Positions 39,101 through 51,700 of a stretch of 64,000 nt of DNA are shown piece after piece; position 1 is the stretch's first letter; each line of letters starts with the position of its first letter. The position numbers and the translations under genes are program-made. Source of the DNA: Dokdonella sp. (GTDB taxonomy: Bacteria; Pseudomonadota; Gammaproteobacteria; Xanthomonadales; Rhodanobacteraceae); the NCBI GenBank assembly GCA_016712865.1, contig JADJQH010000002.1:496001-560000 (forward strand), in the 5' to 3' direction. Below the pieces are notes generated by a model. It was not told the origin of the DNA. It made no database searches and worked only from the letters and a program-made list of their open reading frames with translations.

Positions 39101-39661
39101 CTGCACGATGATTGGAATGACCACCGCCTCTGTGCTGGCGTCCTGCACGCGCGCAAACAAGGTATTGCCCAACTTGATGAAACCCGGCAGGGGTTGGCTG
39201 AACTGCAGTTCGCCGCCCTGATGCATTTCCGCAAGCCGCGCGCGAGCGGCGGCGTCTGCCCACACCAGGTAGCCATTGCTCTCGATGTACTGCACCGGCA
39301 CTGCGCCGGCCGCCCGCAGCTGGTCGAGCCAGGCCTGCCTGATCGGACCCGCAAACTGCACCACATGCAAGGCCGCGCCGCTCGGCGCACGCAGGGCAAA
39401 ACCTTCCGGTGCCCGCCACTGCTGTGTCCGTGTGTCAATCCGCTGCCGATCAAAGTGCAACACGCTGGCGTCGGCCAGAGTCCAGGCGCGCTCCGGCATG
39501 GCCGCCGCATCGCCCTCGTACAGGCGATACGATCCGTAGTCCGCGATCAGGCGGAAATCCGCCGGCACGGCGATGCCCTGCGGCACCGCGATGTTGTCAG
39601 CCTGCGCAGCTCGGGCGAGGGCAACCAGGATGGCGGCGGCAAGGACGGCAGGCGTGCGCAT
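36113..39661 (-). CDS. Secreted subtilisin-like (S8) serine protease with IFAHGFE C-terminal tag
   Basis: About 1,182 residues with a Sec signal (MRTPAVLAAAILVALARAAQ). The catalytic triad is complete: Asp in VLDITDDGVGTG (about residue 295), His in GVVGGHGHLNANIALG (about 338) and Ser in SSGTSHAAPAVSA (about 565). Downstream come a jelly-roll P-domain-like region, a fibronectin-III-like domain (QPLLHWTAMPNVDQYRVELA), and a lectin/MAM-like module (VFAEDFESGAGAWSHYGDHD). The last residues are SNDLIFAHGFE. Start at 39661 is the best signal-peptide start, though no clear Shine-Dalgarno precedes it. Divergent from the beta-helix gene across a 285-bp region. Likely an extracellular or cell-surface protease. 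Confidence 0.88.
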   Translation of the reverse strand: MRTPAVLAAAILVALARAAQADNIAVPQGIAVPADFRLIADYGSYRLYEGDAAAMPERAWTLADASVLHFDRQRIDTRTQQWRAPEGFALRAPSGAALHVVQFAGPIRQAWLDQLRAAGAVPVQYIESNGYLVWADAAARARLAEMHQGGELQFSQPLPGFIKLGNTLFARVQDASTEAVVIPIIVQRVRNDDPARSRARFMALGLKPVDDFSSQAGFDVARFEATPAQIRELIELSDVLWVEEYREPSLNDEVQAQILRGHFNADQSGPAGPGYLPWLQALGFPDDPLDYPVLDITDDGVGTGSVQTGDPTLHQFGDLKNPTRMVFNQHCTMKTGVVGGHGHLNANIALGFDQRGNSETPGARFPADFQVAQGINPFGRLGGTRIFAPGFDLSACGGTNAGVIAASHAAGARISSNSWGCGPCAGQYDLSSQAYDAGVRDADPKAAGNQQLITIFSAGNDGSWAGTIGTPGNGKNMITVGASENARPEDENGLWNDGCLVAPDSADHAMDIVFFSSRGPAPGGRVKPDLVAPGTHVIGTQAHPASGLGICDATHPQGNETYAASSGTSHAAPAVSAIASLSWWWLATGQGSLEFESGAPAVPSPALMKAWLIAHPTYLTGKDGNDTLPSNAQGFGMPNMQSLFDATPTWLLDQSQILGDSGQLWSTPIQRADASKPLRVVLTWTDAPGAVGTSPQVNNLDLELESASTLWRGNRFSGAWSVPGGAPDAVNTVEAIYLPPGPLSSFTLSVRGFNIAGDGLPGNGDATDQDFALVCVNCAKAPGFALDVTPALHNLCTQDSASATYALRSASILGFSAPLALSVAGAPAGTTTTFNANPMAVPGTGTLEIGNLTGAAEGRYRLAIRAESGSLARTRHVQLQLATDNPAAANLVQPADASLNQALQPLLHWTAMPNVDQYRVELALDAGFANIIYSASTNADSHEVATPLAHATRYYWRVSAINACGESPLTQVFSFVTVPPPGECPGGTLASSVFAEDFESGAGAWSHYGDHDSWSLTTDRARGAGHSYRAQDLAYDSNQFLVSPPIELPVDQQPLSMEFWSHQFLENRLGGCYDGAFVEMSTDQGKSWEQVPASRILIGPYDGFISTSFDNPAGGKLAWCGDPRDWSRTIIDIAEHAGETVQFRFRVATDASTGRVPDGFYLDDFRIQSCTSNDLIFAHGFE

Positions 39662-39946
39662 GGTCGGGGTCAGGGCTCGTGCAAAGGTGCCGCGTGGCAG
39701 CATCCGGCGCTGTCGCGCCGCGGTCAAGCAAATTGACAGGGCAAGCTGCCCTCGAACAAGCGATTGCCTTCCGCGCCGGCCCGGACGACGGCTGCTCCAT
39801 CCACGGCAGGTCCCGTCCTTATGCCTTTGCCGCGTATCGCCAACAGCGTCACGCAATCGGAATGCGAACACCATTGCGCGCGCCGCCCGCGCTTGCCAAT
39901 CTAGCCGTTTGGACGTCCATACTTCCGTTGCGATGAGGAGCCCGAA

Positions 39947-41248
39947 GTGCACAACTCCCGGATCAACACGACAAGAACCGGTGCGCTGGCTGCACTCCCT
40001 GCCATCGCCCTGCTTGCCGTACTCGCCATTTCAGCCGCCCTGGCTGCACCGGACTCCAGCGGACGGCAGGTGTTGGGTGTGGGCAGTTGTGCTGCCGCGG
40101 CAGTTCAACAAGCCATCAACGATGCGCCCGATGGTGCCATCGTGGAGTTGCCCGCAGGCAATTGCGACTGGGGCTCGACCGCGGTCACCTACGCCAGGGA
40201 CCGCAGCATCTGGCTGCGCGGTGCAGGCATCGGCAATACGGTGATCCGCCGAACCGGCGCTTCCGGCAATTCGTTTGCGCTGACATTTGATTGCAGCCAG
40301 GCTAACCGGGTGGAACTTTCGGACATCACGTTTATCGGCCGCCACACCAGCACACTTGATGGCGGCGTGCGGCTGACCAACAGCTGTCGGGACTTCAAAC
40401 TGCACGACCTGCACCTGAGCGGCTTCACCGCGTCGGCGCTGGAAGTTCGCGACACATCGTTCGGCACTGCGCCCTATTCACGCGGCGTGGTCTACGACAG
40501 CCGCTTCGATTCCTGCTTCAACCCTGGCTCGCCCAGCAACGGCGAAGGCTACGGAATCGTCGTCTACGGCAGTCACAACGTGGTTCCGCTTGACTTGGGC
40601 AGCGCCGAAGCCGTGTTCATCGAGGACAACCATTTCGAGGAAAACCGCCATTCCATCGCATCCAACTACAGCTCGCGCTACGTTGCGCGCCACAACACCC
40701 TGATCACCACCAACACCACGCGCAACACCTCGATGATCGATGCGCACGGGCGGCAGAACGGGTCCGACCGCGGCTCACGCAGTTGGGAGGTCTACCAGAA
40801 TCACCTGATCTACCGGGGCAACCAGTACTGGGCCGACGGTATCGCCATGCGCGGCGGGGATGGCGTGATCTGGGGCAATCTCATCGATTTCGATGGCGAT
40901 ACGGAAATCGGCATTGCCTACAGTGCGCAACTGGTCATCGAGGAGCCCCAATGTCCGGACTATCCCGGCGACGGCCAGCCGCCAGAACAGGTTCCCGGCT
41001 CGCCCTACCCGGTCCCCGACCAGACCACCCAGGCCTGGATCTGGGACAACGCCCATGTCTGGGCCGATGGCAATGCCAACGGCTATGACGAGCTTCGCGT
41101 CACCGACTACGGCGGCTGGGATTGCCGCTTCTACATCCAGGAAGATCGTGACTACCACCTGGGCCCGAAGCCTGGCTACCAACCCTATACCTACCCACAT
41201 CCCCTGCGCGGCAGCACCGACACCATCTTTGCCGACGGATTCGACTGA
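39947..41248 (+). CDS. Secreted parallel beta-helix protein with IFADGFD C-terminal tag
   Basis: 433 residues, GTG start at 39947 with GAGGAG 7 bp upstream. A signal peptide (ALPAIALLAVLAISAALAAP) is followed by VGSCAAAAVQQAINDAPDGA and VELPAGNCDW, typical of pectate-lyase-like helix entry sequences, then rungs such as NSCRDFKLHDLHLSGFTASA and VFIEDNHFEENRHSIASNYS. A lyase active site is not evident. The protein ends STDTIFADGFD, the same tag as the protease and the other beta-helix protein. Single gene, followed by uvrA after 137 bp; divergent from the protease gene. Confidence 0.82.
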   Translation: MHNSRINTTRTGALAALPAIALLAVLAISAALAAPDSSGRQVLGVGSCAAAAVQQAINDAPDGAIVELPAGNCDWGSTAVTYARDRSIWLRGAGIGNTVIRRTGASGNSFALTFDCSQANRVELSDITFIGRHTSTLDGGVRLTNSCRDFKLHDLHLSGFTASALEVRDTSFGTAPYSRGVVYDSRFDSCFNPGSPSNGEGYGIVVYGSHNVVPLDLGSAEAVFIEDNHFEENRHSIASNYSSRYVARHNTLITTNTTRNTSMIDAHGRQNGSDRGSRSWEVYQNHLIYRGNQYWADGIAMRGGDGVIWGNLIDFDGDTEIGIAYSAQLVIEEPQCPDYPGDGQPPEQVPGSPYPVPDQTTQAWIWDNAHVWADGNANGYDELRVTDYGGWDCRFYIQEDRDYHLGPKPGYQPYTYPHPLRGSTDTIFADGFD

Positions 41249-41385
41249 ACAGGCGCAGTGACAATCCGCAGGATCCGGCTTGCCGTCCCCGATGGCGGCA
41301 GCCGGCCAACCAGGGCGCAGGAGCCCGAGGCAACCGGCTATAGTGGGCAATCCACATTGCCTGCTTTCAAGCCCAGCCATCATTC

Positions 41386-44228
<2,843 letters not shown>

Positions 44229-44232
<4 letters not shown>

Positions 44233-44636
44233 GCGAGATCACCCGGCGCCTGCTTTCCCGCTGCACCATCAGCGTGCGCTGGCGCGACCTCGACACGTAC
44301 AACCACGTCAACAACTCGGTGTTCCTGAGCTATCTGGAGGAAGCCCGCCTGGTTTGGCTGCGTGGCCTGCAGGGCGAATGGAAAAGTGCGACGTCGGCCC
44401 CGGTGATCGCTTCGAGCCGGCTCGACTTCCGCAAACAGCTCGAATGGCCGGGCGAAGTGGCCGTGGAAACCTGGGCCGAGCGCGTCGGCAACAGTTCGCT
44501 GACCCTTGGCCACCGCATCCTGTCCGGCAATGGCGAGATCGTTTACTGCGATGCCACGGTGGTGCTGGTCTGGATCAACCCGGCCAACGCAACGTCCATC
44601 CCCCTGCCCGCCGTCATTCGCGAAGCCTGCACCTGA
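44229..44636 (+). CDS. Acyl-CoA thioesterase, 4HBT hotdog family
   Basis: 135 residues with one hotdog domain. The signature [20 protein letters not shown] holds the catalytic Asp of the 4-hydroxybenzoyl-CoA thioesterase type, and [20 protein letters not shown] matches the second strand block. Substrate is unknown; the family covers medium- to long-chain acyl-CoA and aryl-CoA esters. Overlaps the uvrA stop by 4 nt, so it is likely co-transcribed, although no functional link to DNA repair is expected. Confidence 0.9.
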
Positions 44637-44720
44637 TTCGATTGTCTGTGCAGCGCACGGGACCAATGCGACAATCCCTGATCGGCGCATGCGCGCCACG
44701 GGAACCGTGCCGGAGCACCC

Positions 44721-45248
44721 ATGAAGAATGCCGAATCTCCCCTTGTCGCCGAAACCGGCAAGCGACCCGCCGGGGGTGAAGACCCGGCCTCGGCTTTCCA
44801 GGTCAACGGCGAGGCCTTTTTCCATGGCGGCGATCCGGCAATGCCCCTGCTCTGGTATCTGCGCGACGTGTTGCGCCTTACCGGAACCAAGTACGGATGT
44901 GACACGGGAAACTGCGGTGCATGCACGGTGCTCATCGATGGCAAGGCCCGGCGCGCCTGCCAGGTGCCGATGGCCGACGTGCGCGGCCATGCGATTACCA
45001 CCATTGAAGGCCTGGAAAGCAACCGCCTGCATCCGGTCCAACAAGCCTGGATCGAGCAGGATGTCGCCCAGTGCGGCTACTGCCAGTCCGGGCAGATCAT
45101 GACGGTGGTCGATTTGCTCGCCCGCAAGCGCAAGCCCGGCAAGGACGATATCGCCGCCATCGCAAACCTGTGCCGCTGCGGCACCTATCCACGAATCCGC
45201 AGCGCCATCGAACGCGCGCTCGTGCTGACCCGGGACAGCAACAAATGA
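44721..45248 (+). CDS. (2Fe-2S)-binding subunit of an isoquinoline 1-oxidoreductase-type enzyme
   Basis: Small electron-transfer subunit of xanthine-oxidase-family molybdenum hydroxylases, 175 residues. Plant-type [2Fe-2S] ligands are C60, C65, C68, C80 (GCDTGNCGACTV) and the second cluster is C118, C121, C151, C153 (CGYCQSGQ, LCRCGTYPRI). Residues 1-25 are an extra, poorly conserved leader. The stop overlaps the start of the molybdopterin-subunit gene. No FAD subunit is present, as in the two-subunit IorAB layout, where electrons leave to a cytochrome. Confidence 0.93.
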   Translation: MKNAESPLVAETGKRPAGGEDPASAFQVNGEAFFHGGDPAMPLLWYLRDVLRLTGTKYGCDTGNCGACTVLIDGKARRACQVPMADVRGHAITTIEGLESNRLHPVQQAWIEQDVAQCGYCQSGQIMTVVDLLARKRKPGKDDIAAIANLCRCGTYPRIRSAIERALVLTRDSNK

Positions 45249-47491
45249 GCACACGCGTTGTGTTGTCACGACGTCGCTTCCTGCAACTTGGCCTCACCGC
45301 GGGCGGTGCCTTGCTGGTGGGCTTTGGCAAACCCGCGTTTGCCAGAACCACGACCCAGATCGAACTCATTGGCGAGGATCTGGTGAAACTCACCGGCTAC
45401 GTCATGATCGAGCGCGACAATGGCATCGTCATCGGCGCACCGGGTTGCGAAGTCGGCCAGGGCGTGTTCACCGCCCTGCCCATGCTCATTGCCGAAGAAC
45501 TCGACGTCGACTGGTCCAGGGTGCGCGTGATCCAGCTGCCGTACGACGAAGCAACCGACATCAAGCCCGCCGACGACACCTCGCGCGGAAACTTCAACGG
45601 CATCAGTGAAGGTTGGAAACTCATGCGCGAGGCCGGCGCAACCGCGCGCTGGCTGTTGCTGCAGGCGGCAGCCAACGCGTGGGCGACACCGGTGACGAAT
45701 CTGCACACCGAGGCCGGACACGTGGTGCATGCCGATGGGCGCAAGCTGAGTTATGGCGCACTGGCGCGCATGGCCGCTGCCATCAGCCTGCCGAGCGATC
45801 CGGTTGCATTGAAGGACCCCAAGGATTTCCAGCTGATCGGAAAACCGACCCGCACGGCCGATGCACGCGCCATTGCCACCGGCCAACTGCGCTATGGAAT
45901 CGACGAGTACGTGAACGAAGTGCTGGTGGCGGTGATGCTGCGCTGCCCGCATCCGGGCGGCAGCCTCGACAGCCTCGACGACAAGGAAGCACGCGCCATC
46001 AAGGGCGTCGTCGATGTCATCCGCATCGAGGGCCCGCAGCCCGGAGAGGCCTCCGCAGGCATTCTTGCCGCCGGTGTCGTCGTTCTCGCCGAAAACACCT
46101 GGGCAGCAATCCAGGGGCGTCGTGCCCTCAAGGCAAGCTGGAAACCGGGGCCGTGGCAAGGGGAGTCATCCAGCAGCCTGTCCGCCAGCGCAAACGCGCT
46201 GCTGGATGCGGCAAAGGACGGCATTGTGCTGCGCAAGGATGGCGATTTCGCCGCCTCGCGCAAGCGCGCCCGCCTGACGCTGAATGCACGTTACGAACTG
46301 CCTTTCCTCGCCCACGCGACGATGGAACCTCCGAATGCGTTGATCGACCTGCGCAATGACGGCGCCTTGCTGGTGGCTTCGGTGCAGGATGCGCCAGCTG
46401 CCGCGCGCATGATCAATGCATTGAGCGGTCTTGCCCTGGAAACCATCGAGATCCGTCTGCCACGCGGCGGCGGAAGTTTCGGACGTCGCCTGCACAACGA
46501 TTTCGTTGCCGAAGCCGTGCTTATTGCCAAGCTGGCCGGCAAGCCGGTCAAGCTCATGTGGCTGCGTGAGGACGACCTTGCCCACGATCTCTACCGCCCC
46601 TTCGGCATGCACGAGCTGAGCGCCACGCTGGACCGCAGGAATCGCGTGGCCGGCTGGTCACACCATTGCGCCGCCACGCCGCTGGCCTGGCGCGCACCGG
46701 TCAAGCAGGATGCCTCGGACGCCAGTGGTTGCGTCGATGCGGACTTATTTCCCGCTGGCCTCGTCGACAATCTCGACAGAACTTTTTATCCGCTTGAATC
46801 AGGCATGCCGCGTGGCGCATGGCGCGGCCAGCAGCACACGTTCAGCGCGTTCGCAGAGCAGTGCTTCATTGACGAGATTGCCGTGCAGACCCGCCGTGAT
46901 GCGGTCGAACTGCGCCTGGAAATGCTGGGCACCGGCCGGGAGATCCCCTATCGCGGAGCGGGAGGACCGGTGTTCGATACCGGCCGCCTCGCCAATGTGC
47001 TCAAACAATGTGCGGAGCTGATCCGCTGGAAGGAAAAGCGCAGCAACGGCCACGGCATCGGCATTGCCTGCCATTTCAGTTTCGGCGCCCACGTTGCACA
47101 TGCATTCGAGGTGTCCGTGGAAGACGAACGCCTGCTCATTCACCGTGCCGTCTGTGTTGCCGATGTTGGCCGCGCGGTCAATCCGCTGGGTGTCGAGGCG
47201 CAATTGATGGGCGGAACCATCGACGGCATCTCGACCGCATTGCGCTTGCAGGTCAGCGTGCGCGGAGGACAGGTTCAGCAGAAGGACTTCTCCGACTATC
47301 CGCTGCTGGCCATGGCCGATGCACCGGACAAGGTCGAAGTGCGCATCATCGAGTCGAGTCTCGATCCCGTCGACGCCTACGAAGTCGCCATTCCGAGCGT
47401 TGCCCCGGCCCTGGCCAATGCCATCCACGCCGCCACCACGGTGCGCATCCGCAAGCTGCCGCTGCTGCCGGAACTCATGCGCATGCTGTGA
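45245..47491 (+). CDS. Molybdopterin-binding subunit, isoquinoline 1-oxidoreductase (IorB) type
   Basis: 748 residues, with a Tat signal at the N-terminus (SRRRFLQLGLTAGGALLVGF), so the holoenzyme is exported folded to the periplasm. The GxGxG-like pattern GCEVGQGVFTALPMLIAEEL, ELPFLAHATMEPPNALID and GGGSFGRRLHNDFVAEAVLI are cofactor-binding signatures, and the C-terminal SVAPALANAIHAATTVRIRK with the preceding active-site region fits the family. The ATG at 45245 overlaps the small-subunit stop (ATGA). The substrate is probably an N-heterocycle or aldehyde but cannot be assigned. No c-type cytochrome gene follows. Confidence 0.92.
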   Translation: MSTRVVLSRRRFLQLGLTAGGALLVGFGKPAFARTTTQIELIGEDLVKLTGYVMIERDNGIVIGAPGCEVGQGVFTALPMLIAEELDVDWSRVRVIQLPYDEATDIKPADDTSRGNFNGISEGWKLMREAGATARWLLLQAAANAWATPVTNLHTEAGHVVHADGRKLSYGALARMAAAISLPSDPVALKDPKDFQLIGKPTRTADARAIATGQLRYGIDEYVNEVLVAVMLRCPHPGGSLDSLDDKEARAIKGVVDVIRIEGPQPGEASAGILAAGVVVLAENTWAAIQGRRALKASWKPGPWQGESSSSLSASANALLDAAKDGIVLRKDGDFAASRKRARLTLNARYELPFLAHATMEPPNALIDLRNDGALLVASVQDAPAAARMINALSGLALETIEIRLPRGGGSFGRRLHNDFVAEAVLIAKLAGKPVKLMWLREDDLAHDLYRPFGMHELSATLDRRNRVAGWSHHCAATPLAWRAPVKQDASDASGCVDADLFPAGLVDNLDRTFYPLESGMPRGAWRGQQHTFSAFAEQCFIDEIAVQTRRDAVELRLEMLGTGREIPYRGAGGPVFDTGRLANVLKQCAELIRWKEKRSNGHGIGIACHFSFGAHVAHAFEVSVEDERLLIHRAVCVADVGRAVNPLGVEAQLMGGTIDGISTALRLQVSVRGGQVQQKDFSDYPLLAMADAPDKVEVRIIESSLDPVDAYEVAIPSVAPALANAIHAATTVRIRKLPLLPELMRML

Positions 47492-47588
47492 TTCCGGCGC
47501 CGCGGTGCCTGACCCGCGCGTCGTGAGGCAACAAATTCTTGACTCCGGATTGTGTAGCTTGCGCACCGTCTGATCCGGAGAGGTGTTC

Positions 47589-48620
47589 ATGATTCGATCC
47601 TTGATTGGCTTGGCTGCCTGCCTGCTGCTGTCGGGCGGTGCCTTTGCGCAGGAATCCCCGAGCCCGGATGCGCCCCCGGCAGAACTCGACACCATCGTGG
47701 TGACCGGCGAGCAGCCCGGCCCGGGTTTGTGGAAGGTGAGCAAGGGCGATCATGTGCTGTGGGTTCTGGGCGTGCTTGCTCCACTTCCGAAAAAGATGGA
47801 ATGGCAATCACGCGAAGTCGAGCAGCGCATCTCGGAATCGCAGGCGCTGCTCTCGCGACCCTTCGTGAGCGTCAAGCTCAAGAGTGGGTTCTGGGCGTCG
47901 GTGGCCTTGCTGCCGTCGATGGTCGGCATTCGCGACAATCCCGATGACAAGACGCTTGCCGAGGTCGTGCCAACGGATATCTACGCGCAATGGCAAACCC
48001 TCAAGCAGCGCTACCTCGGGCGCAGTGACAAGGTCGAGACCTGGCGACCGTTGTTTGCCGCGACTGAACTCTACGAGTCGGCCATTCGCAAGAACGGCAT
48101 GACCGTTGGCGCCGATTCAATCAACAAGGCGATTGCGAAACTGTCCAAACAAGCAGGAATCAAGCCGACCGAGGTTGGGGTGACGATTGAAATCGAGGCC
48201 TCGCGCAAGACGGCCAAGGAATTCAAGGCATCCAGGCTCGACGACCTCGAATGCTTCAGCAAGACTCTGGATCGCATCGAAACCGATCTGGACAACATGA
48301 AACTTCGCGCCAACGCGTGGGCGATGGGTGATCTGGAGTCGCTGCGTGCCCTGCCCTACGAAGACCAGTACACCGCCTGCACGCAGGCCATCCAGGGTGC
48401 CGCGGTATTTCGTGACGTCGGCGACCTCAAGGCGCGCGTGAAAGCCGCATGGCTGGAAGCCGCCGCGAAAACACTTGATGAATACCCCACGAGCTTTGCC
48501 GTCCTCGGGATGCGACAGGTTGTCGCCAGCGATGGCTATCTGGCAGCCCTGCGAGAACGGGGAATGCTGGTGCAGGCCCCGGATGAAGAGGACGATGCGC
48601 CCGCTACATCCGGCCTTTGA
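47589..48620 (+). CDS. TraB/GumN-family protein with TonB-box-like LDTIVVTG motif
   Basis: 343 residues. Signal peptide 1-20 (MIRSLIGLAACLLLSGGAFA), then 12 residues and LDTIVVTG (33-40), followed by the TraB/GumN core (GPGLWKVSKGDHVLWVLGVL, LLSRPFVSVKLKSGFWASVA). The family is a Tiki/PrgY/EreA-like fold of putative metalloprotease or hydrolase type. The ATG at 47589 has GGAGAGG in front; a GTG two codons upstream is less likely. The LDTIVVTG stretch resembles the TonB box of outer-membrane receptors, which is unexpected for a soluble periplasmic protein. Single gene, convergent with the second alpha-2-macroglobulin gene across a 111-bp gap. Confidence 0.85.
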   Translation: MIRSLIGLAACLLLSGGAFAQESPSPDAPPAELDTIVVTGEQPGPGLWKVSKGDHVLWVLGVLAPLPKKMEWQSREVEQRISESQALLSRPFVSVKLKSGFWASVALLPSMVGIRDNPDDKTLAEVVPTDIYAQWQTLKQRYLGRSDKVETWRPLFAATELYESAIRKNGMTVGADSINKAIAKLSKQAGIKPTEVGVTIEIEASRKTAKEFKASRLDDLECFSKTLDRIETDLDNMKLRANAWAMGDLESLRALPYEDQYTACTQAIQGAAVFRDVGDLKARVKAAWLEAAAKTLDEYPTSFAVLGMRQVVASDGYLAALRERGMLVQAPDEEDDAPATSGL

Positions 48621-48731
48621 CACCAGTTGTAGGAGGCCGTTCACGGCCGAGGGGTAATCTCTGATTGTCTCGCCCGGCCCGTTGAGCCGCGCAATGCAGT
48701 GTCAATAGATTATTCGTGCTCGCTGCCGTCA

Positions 48732-51700
48732 CTACTCGCGTGATCGCAGGGCCGGGTCAATGTCCACGGTTGCAGAGCCGGTTCGCGACACCGATGCCTG
48801 GCCATACATCAGTTCCGCAATGGCAGGCAGCGACAGGAACTTTCCGGCAAACACCGCGCGCGCATAGTAGTAGACGTCGTGGGTTCCCGGCGGCAATTGT
48901 TCGGCGTAGAAGCGTGCATGGCGATCATCCACCTGGCGTACCGGAAACCATGGACTGCCCTGGCTGGCGATTCGCTCGAGATCCAGTTCCGTAACCCCGG
49001 CCAGTTCCAGATCCATCGGCCGCAATCCGCCGGGTACGCTGTCGCTGATGGCCACAAAATAACGCATGCGGCTGCTGTGAATGCGCAGCCGCACGCGCAC
49101 CCAATCGCCCTCGCGCATCTGGCTCGTGTCTGCCGTTACCCATTGTTTGTCGCGGATAACGCTGTACTCGCGTTCAAGCGAGAATCCGACAGCAAGCGGC
49201 TGCGCCTTGCGCCCATCGATGTCGTACTCGACATTGGCCACAAAGGACACCAGCGCATCATCGGCTAGATCTGCACGCATCTCCAGCTTGTCCGGAAAGC
49301 TGGAAAACTCCCGACTCCATCGGGCCATATTCTGCCCATGACCCAACTCGAGCTTTGCCGCCGCATCACCGGCCCCTAGCGCAATGCCCAGCGGAGCTTG
49401 CAGGCCCGACGCCTCCGGCAAGCCGAGCACCGTCATCAGGCACTGGGCACTCGACTGGGTATCCAGGGCTTGTGTTCCGCCGGCATACAGATCGGCCAAA
49501 CCGCGCATCAGCGCCAAGCGTCGATTGCCAGCATCGCTGGCGTGATCGAGCTCACCAAGTGCGCGCAATACTCCGCAATGGTCCAGCGCATTGGATTGGA
49601 AGGGCCAGAAATCACCGGGTCTGCCCTGAATTACGCGTGCCGCTCCGCGTGGCTCGCCTGCATTGCGCAGGGATTCGAGCAAGCTCTCCACGTTTGCTTC
49701 CCAGCCCTTGCGCTGGGCCAGCGCCAAGGCAAGGTTGGCCAGACCCTGCCAACTCAACTTGCCGCGCTCCTTCCAGAGAGCACCAAGCGCGCTTTCCGGG
49801 ATGGCCGAATTGGCTCCGATCACCGTGGCCGCCGCCACCAATTCCTGGTTTCGATAGGGTGTATTTGCCGCTTCAAGCCATTCGAGTTCCCCGTTGAACT
49901 CCTTGAGCAATGCTTGCCTGGCACGATCAATCCTGCTTGCCTGCACCTGGTAGCCCAAGGATTTCAAGTACTCCAAACCTTGCACCGAGTAGGCCGTAAG
50001 CATCAGGCTGCGTGGAGAGACTTCCAATCCATCCACGTCAGCGAAGAAATGAAAAAAGCCTTCTCGGTCCTGAAATTGTCCGGCGGCGCGCAGGGCCTCA
50101 TCAATAGCCTGCGGCACATCCGGCCAGTTGGCATCTGCCAAGCCCAGACGAACCGAAGCTGCGGCACCAATGGCACGACTGAGCGTCTGTTCCCAGCAAC
50201 GGTGCGGGTATTCACGCAATCCATCAATCCATGGGGAGGCAATGGCGGTCAGCCCGCGACTTGCCTCGACACTCAGAGTGGGATGCACGGCACCTGAAGG
50301 AAGCTCCGGTATGCGCAAATCCACGCCGGCAGGCGTCAGCCATCCGGCAACCGGAATTCGCTGATGCATCAGGGTTGGAGCAATTTCGACACTTGCGGCC
50401 ACGCCATCGGCGCCACGCTTGCTGTTGGCCCTGGTATTCACCACGATTTCACCGACCTGGGTGGGGCTTGCCAGCAGCGATACGGACTGTTGTGCGTTTT
50501 CAGCAATCGCCCCTTGCCAGCTTGTTGAGCGGGTCACCCCCGCACCTTCCGCCTGCAGACTGGCCTTGACCAGGGTACCTTCACCCTGTGCACGCACGCT
50601 GGCCGAAATGCGCGAGTGGTCGCCCGGAAACAGGCGTGTTGGCACCTCGGTCCGCACTTCCAGGGGCAGGGTCGCTTCCACGGTTGCTTCACTCAAGGTA
50701 AAGCCGTCATTGGCATCCGCCGCCCAAGCCAGCGCACGCCAGCGCGTGAGATTGTCCGGCAAGGTCAATTCAACGGTCCGTTTGGCTCCGGCGGCAAGCA
50801 CCAAATCTGTCTTCCACAAGGCCGCATCGACAAAGCGATTGCGCAGCGCACCTTGGCTCATCTGGCCTCGTACCTTGTAGGCCAGCGAATGGTCCATGGC
50901 CTGGCCTGGCTGGAACAGATCGACCGCACGAATGTTCGAGCCGGTCACAACGATTGTATCGAGGCGCTCACTACCGGAGTCACCGCTGGACTCATTGGCG
51001 GTGGCGGAAGCGGAGGTGAATCCGAAAATGTAAGGAAGCTCCCCGGCGTGTTCTTCTGGTTGACGCGGCCAATTGCCCAGGGCAAACCAGTCCGGAACCG
51101 ACCAGCTATTGAGCAAGCCCAGCCATCCTTCGCTGTTGGGACTTGCCGCCGCAGTGATCTCCGGCACCAGTGCACGGGCCGCGTCATCCACCACGGCCAG
51201 GGTGACCTGGACCTCGTTGGAACGCGGATTGCGCAGTGTGATCGCCAGCTTGCCACCCGGCTTGATTTGGCTCTTGTCCAAGGTGAGCTCAAGCGGCAGG
51301 GTGCCCGTCTCCCCTGTTACATGGAAATCCAGGCTCGCCGTCTGCGCCCGATTGCTTGTGCCTTGCCCCGCTGCAAATGGATCACTACTGGAATCCAGAA
51401 CCACCGCATGCAGGGTGAATCCGGGCGTCCAGTCCCGCTCGACAGGCACTCGGATGTGTTCGGTCGGCGTCTTGATGCGCTCAATCCAGTGCTTGAGCAC
51501 GCCTCCATGCTCGACACTGAACAACACCATCGCATCCTTGAAGGGCTGATGCAAAAGCACCTCGACCACGCTTCCCGCCGCCGGCTCCGTGTTTTCTGTG
51601 CTCAGGTTCGCTGCCGCATCCTTTTCCGCAAGCTGCCGGTCGCCTTCGAGCCATGCATAGCGCTCAAGCGATGCGGGAGCTGCATTTTCGGCCGTCGCCA

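Noticed and set aside
37991-39736. A 581-codon plus-strand frame opposite the protease gene
   Set aside because: Shadow of a gene with a complete Asp-His-Ser triad and a signal peptide.
41249-41385. LexA box in front of uvrA
   Set aside because: No CTG-N10-CAG or TTAGTA-type palindrome could be found in the 137-bp upstream region.
44637-44720. uvrA, thioesterase and oxidoreductase genes as one functional operon
   Set aside because: The first two overlap, but an 84-bp gap precedes the oxidoreductase pair and no functional link is apparent; only co-transcription is possible.
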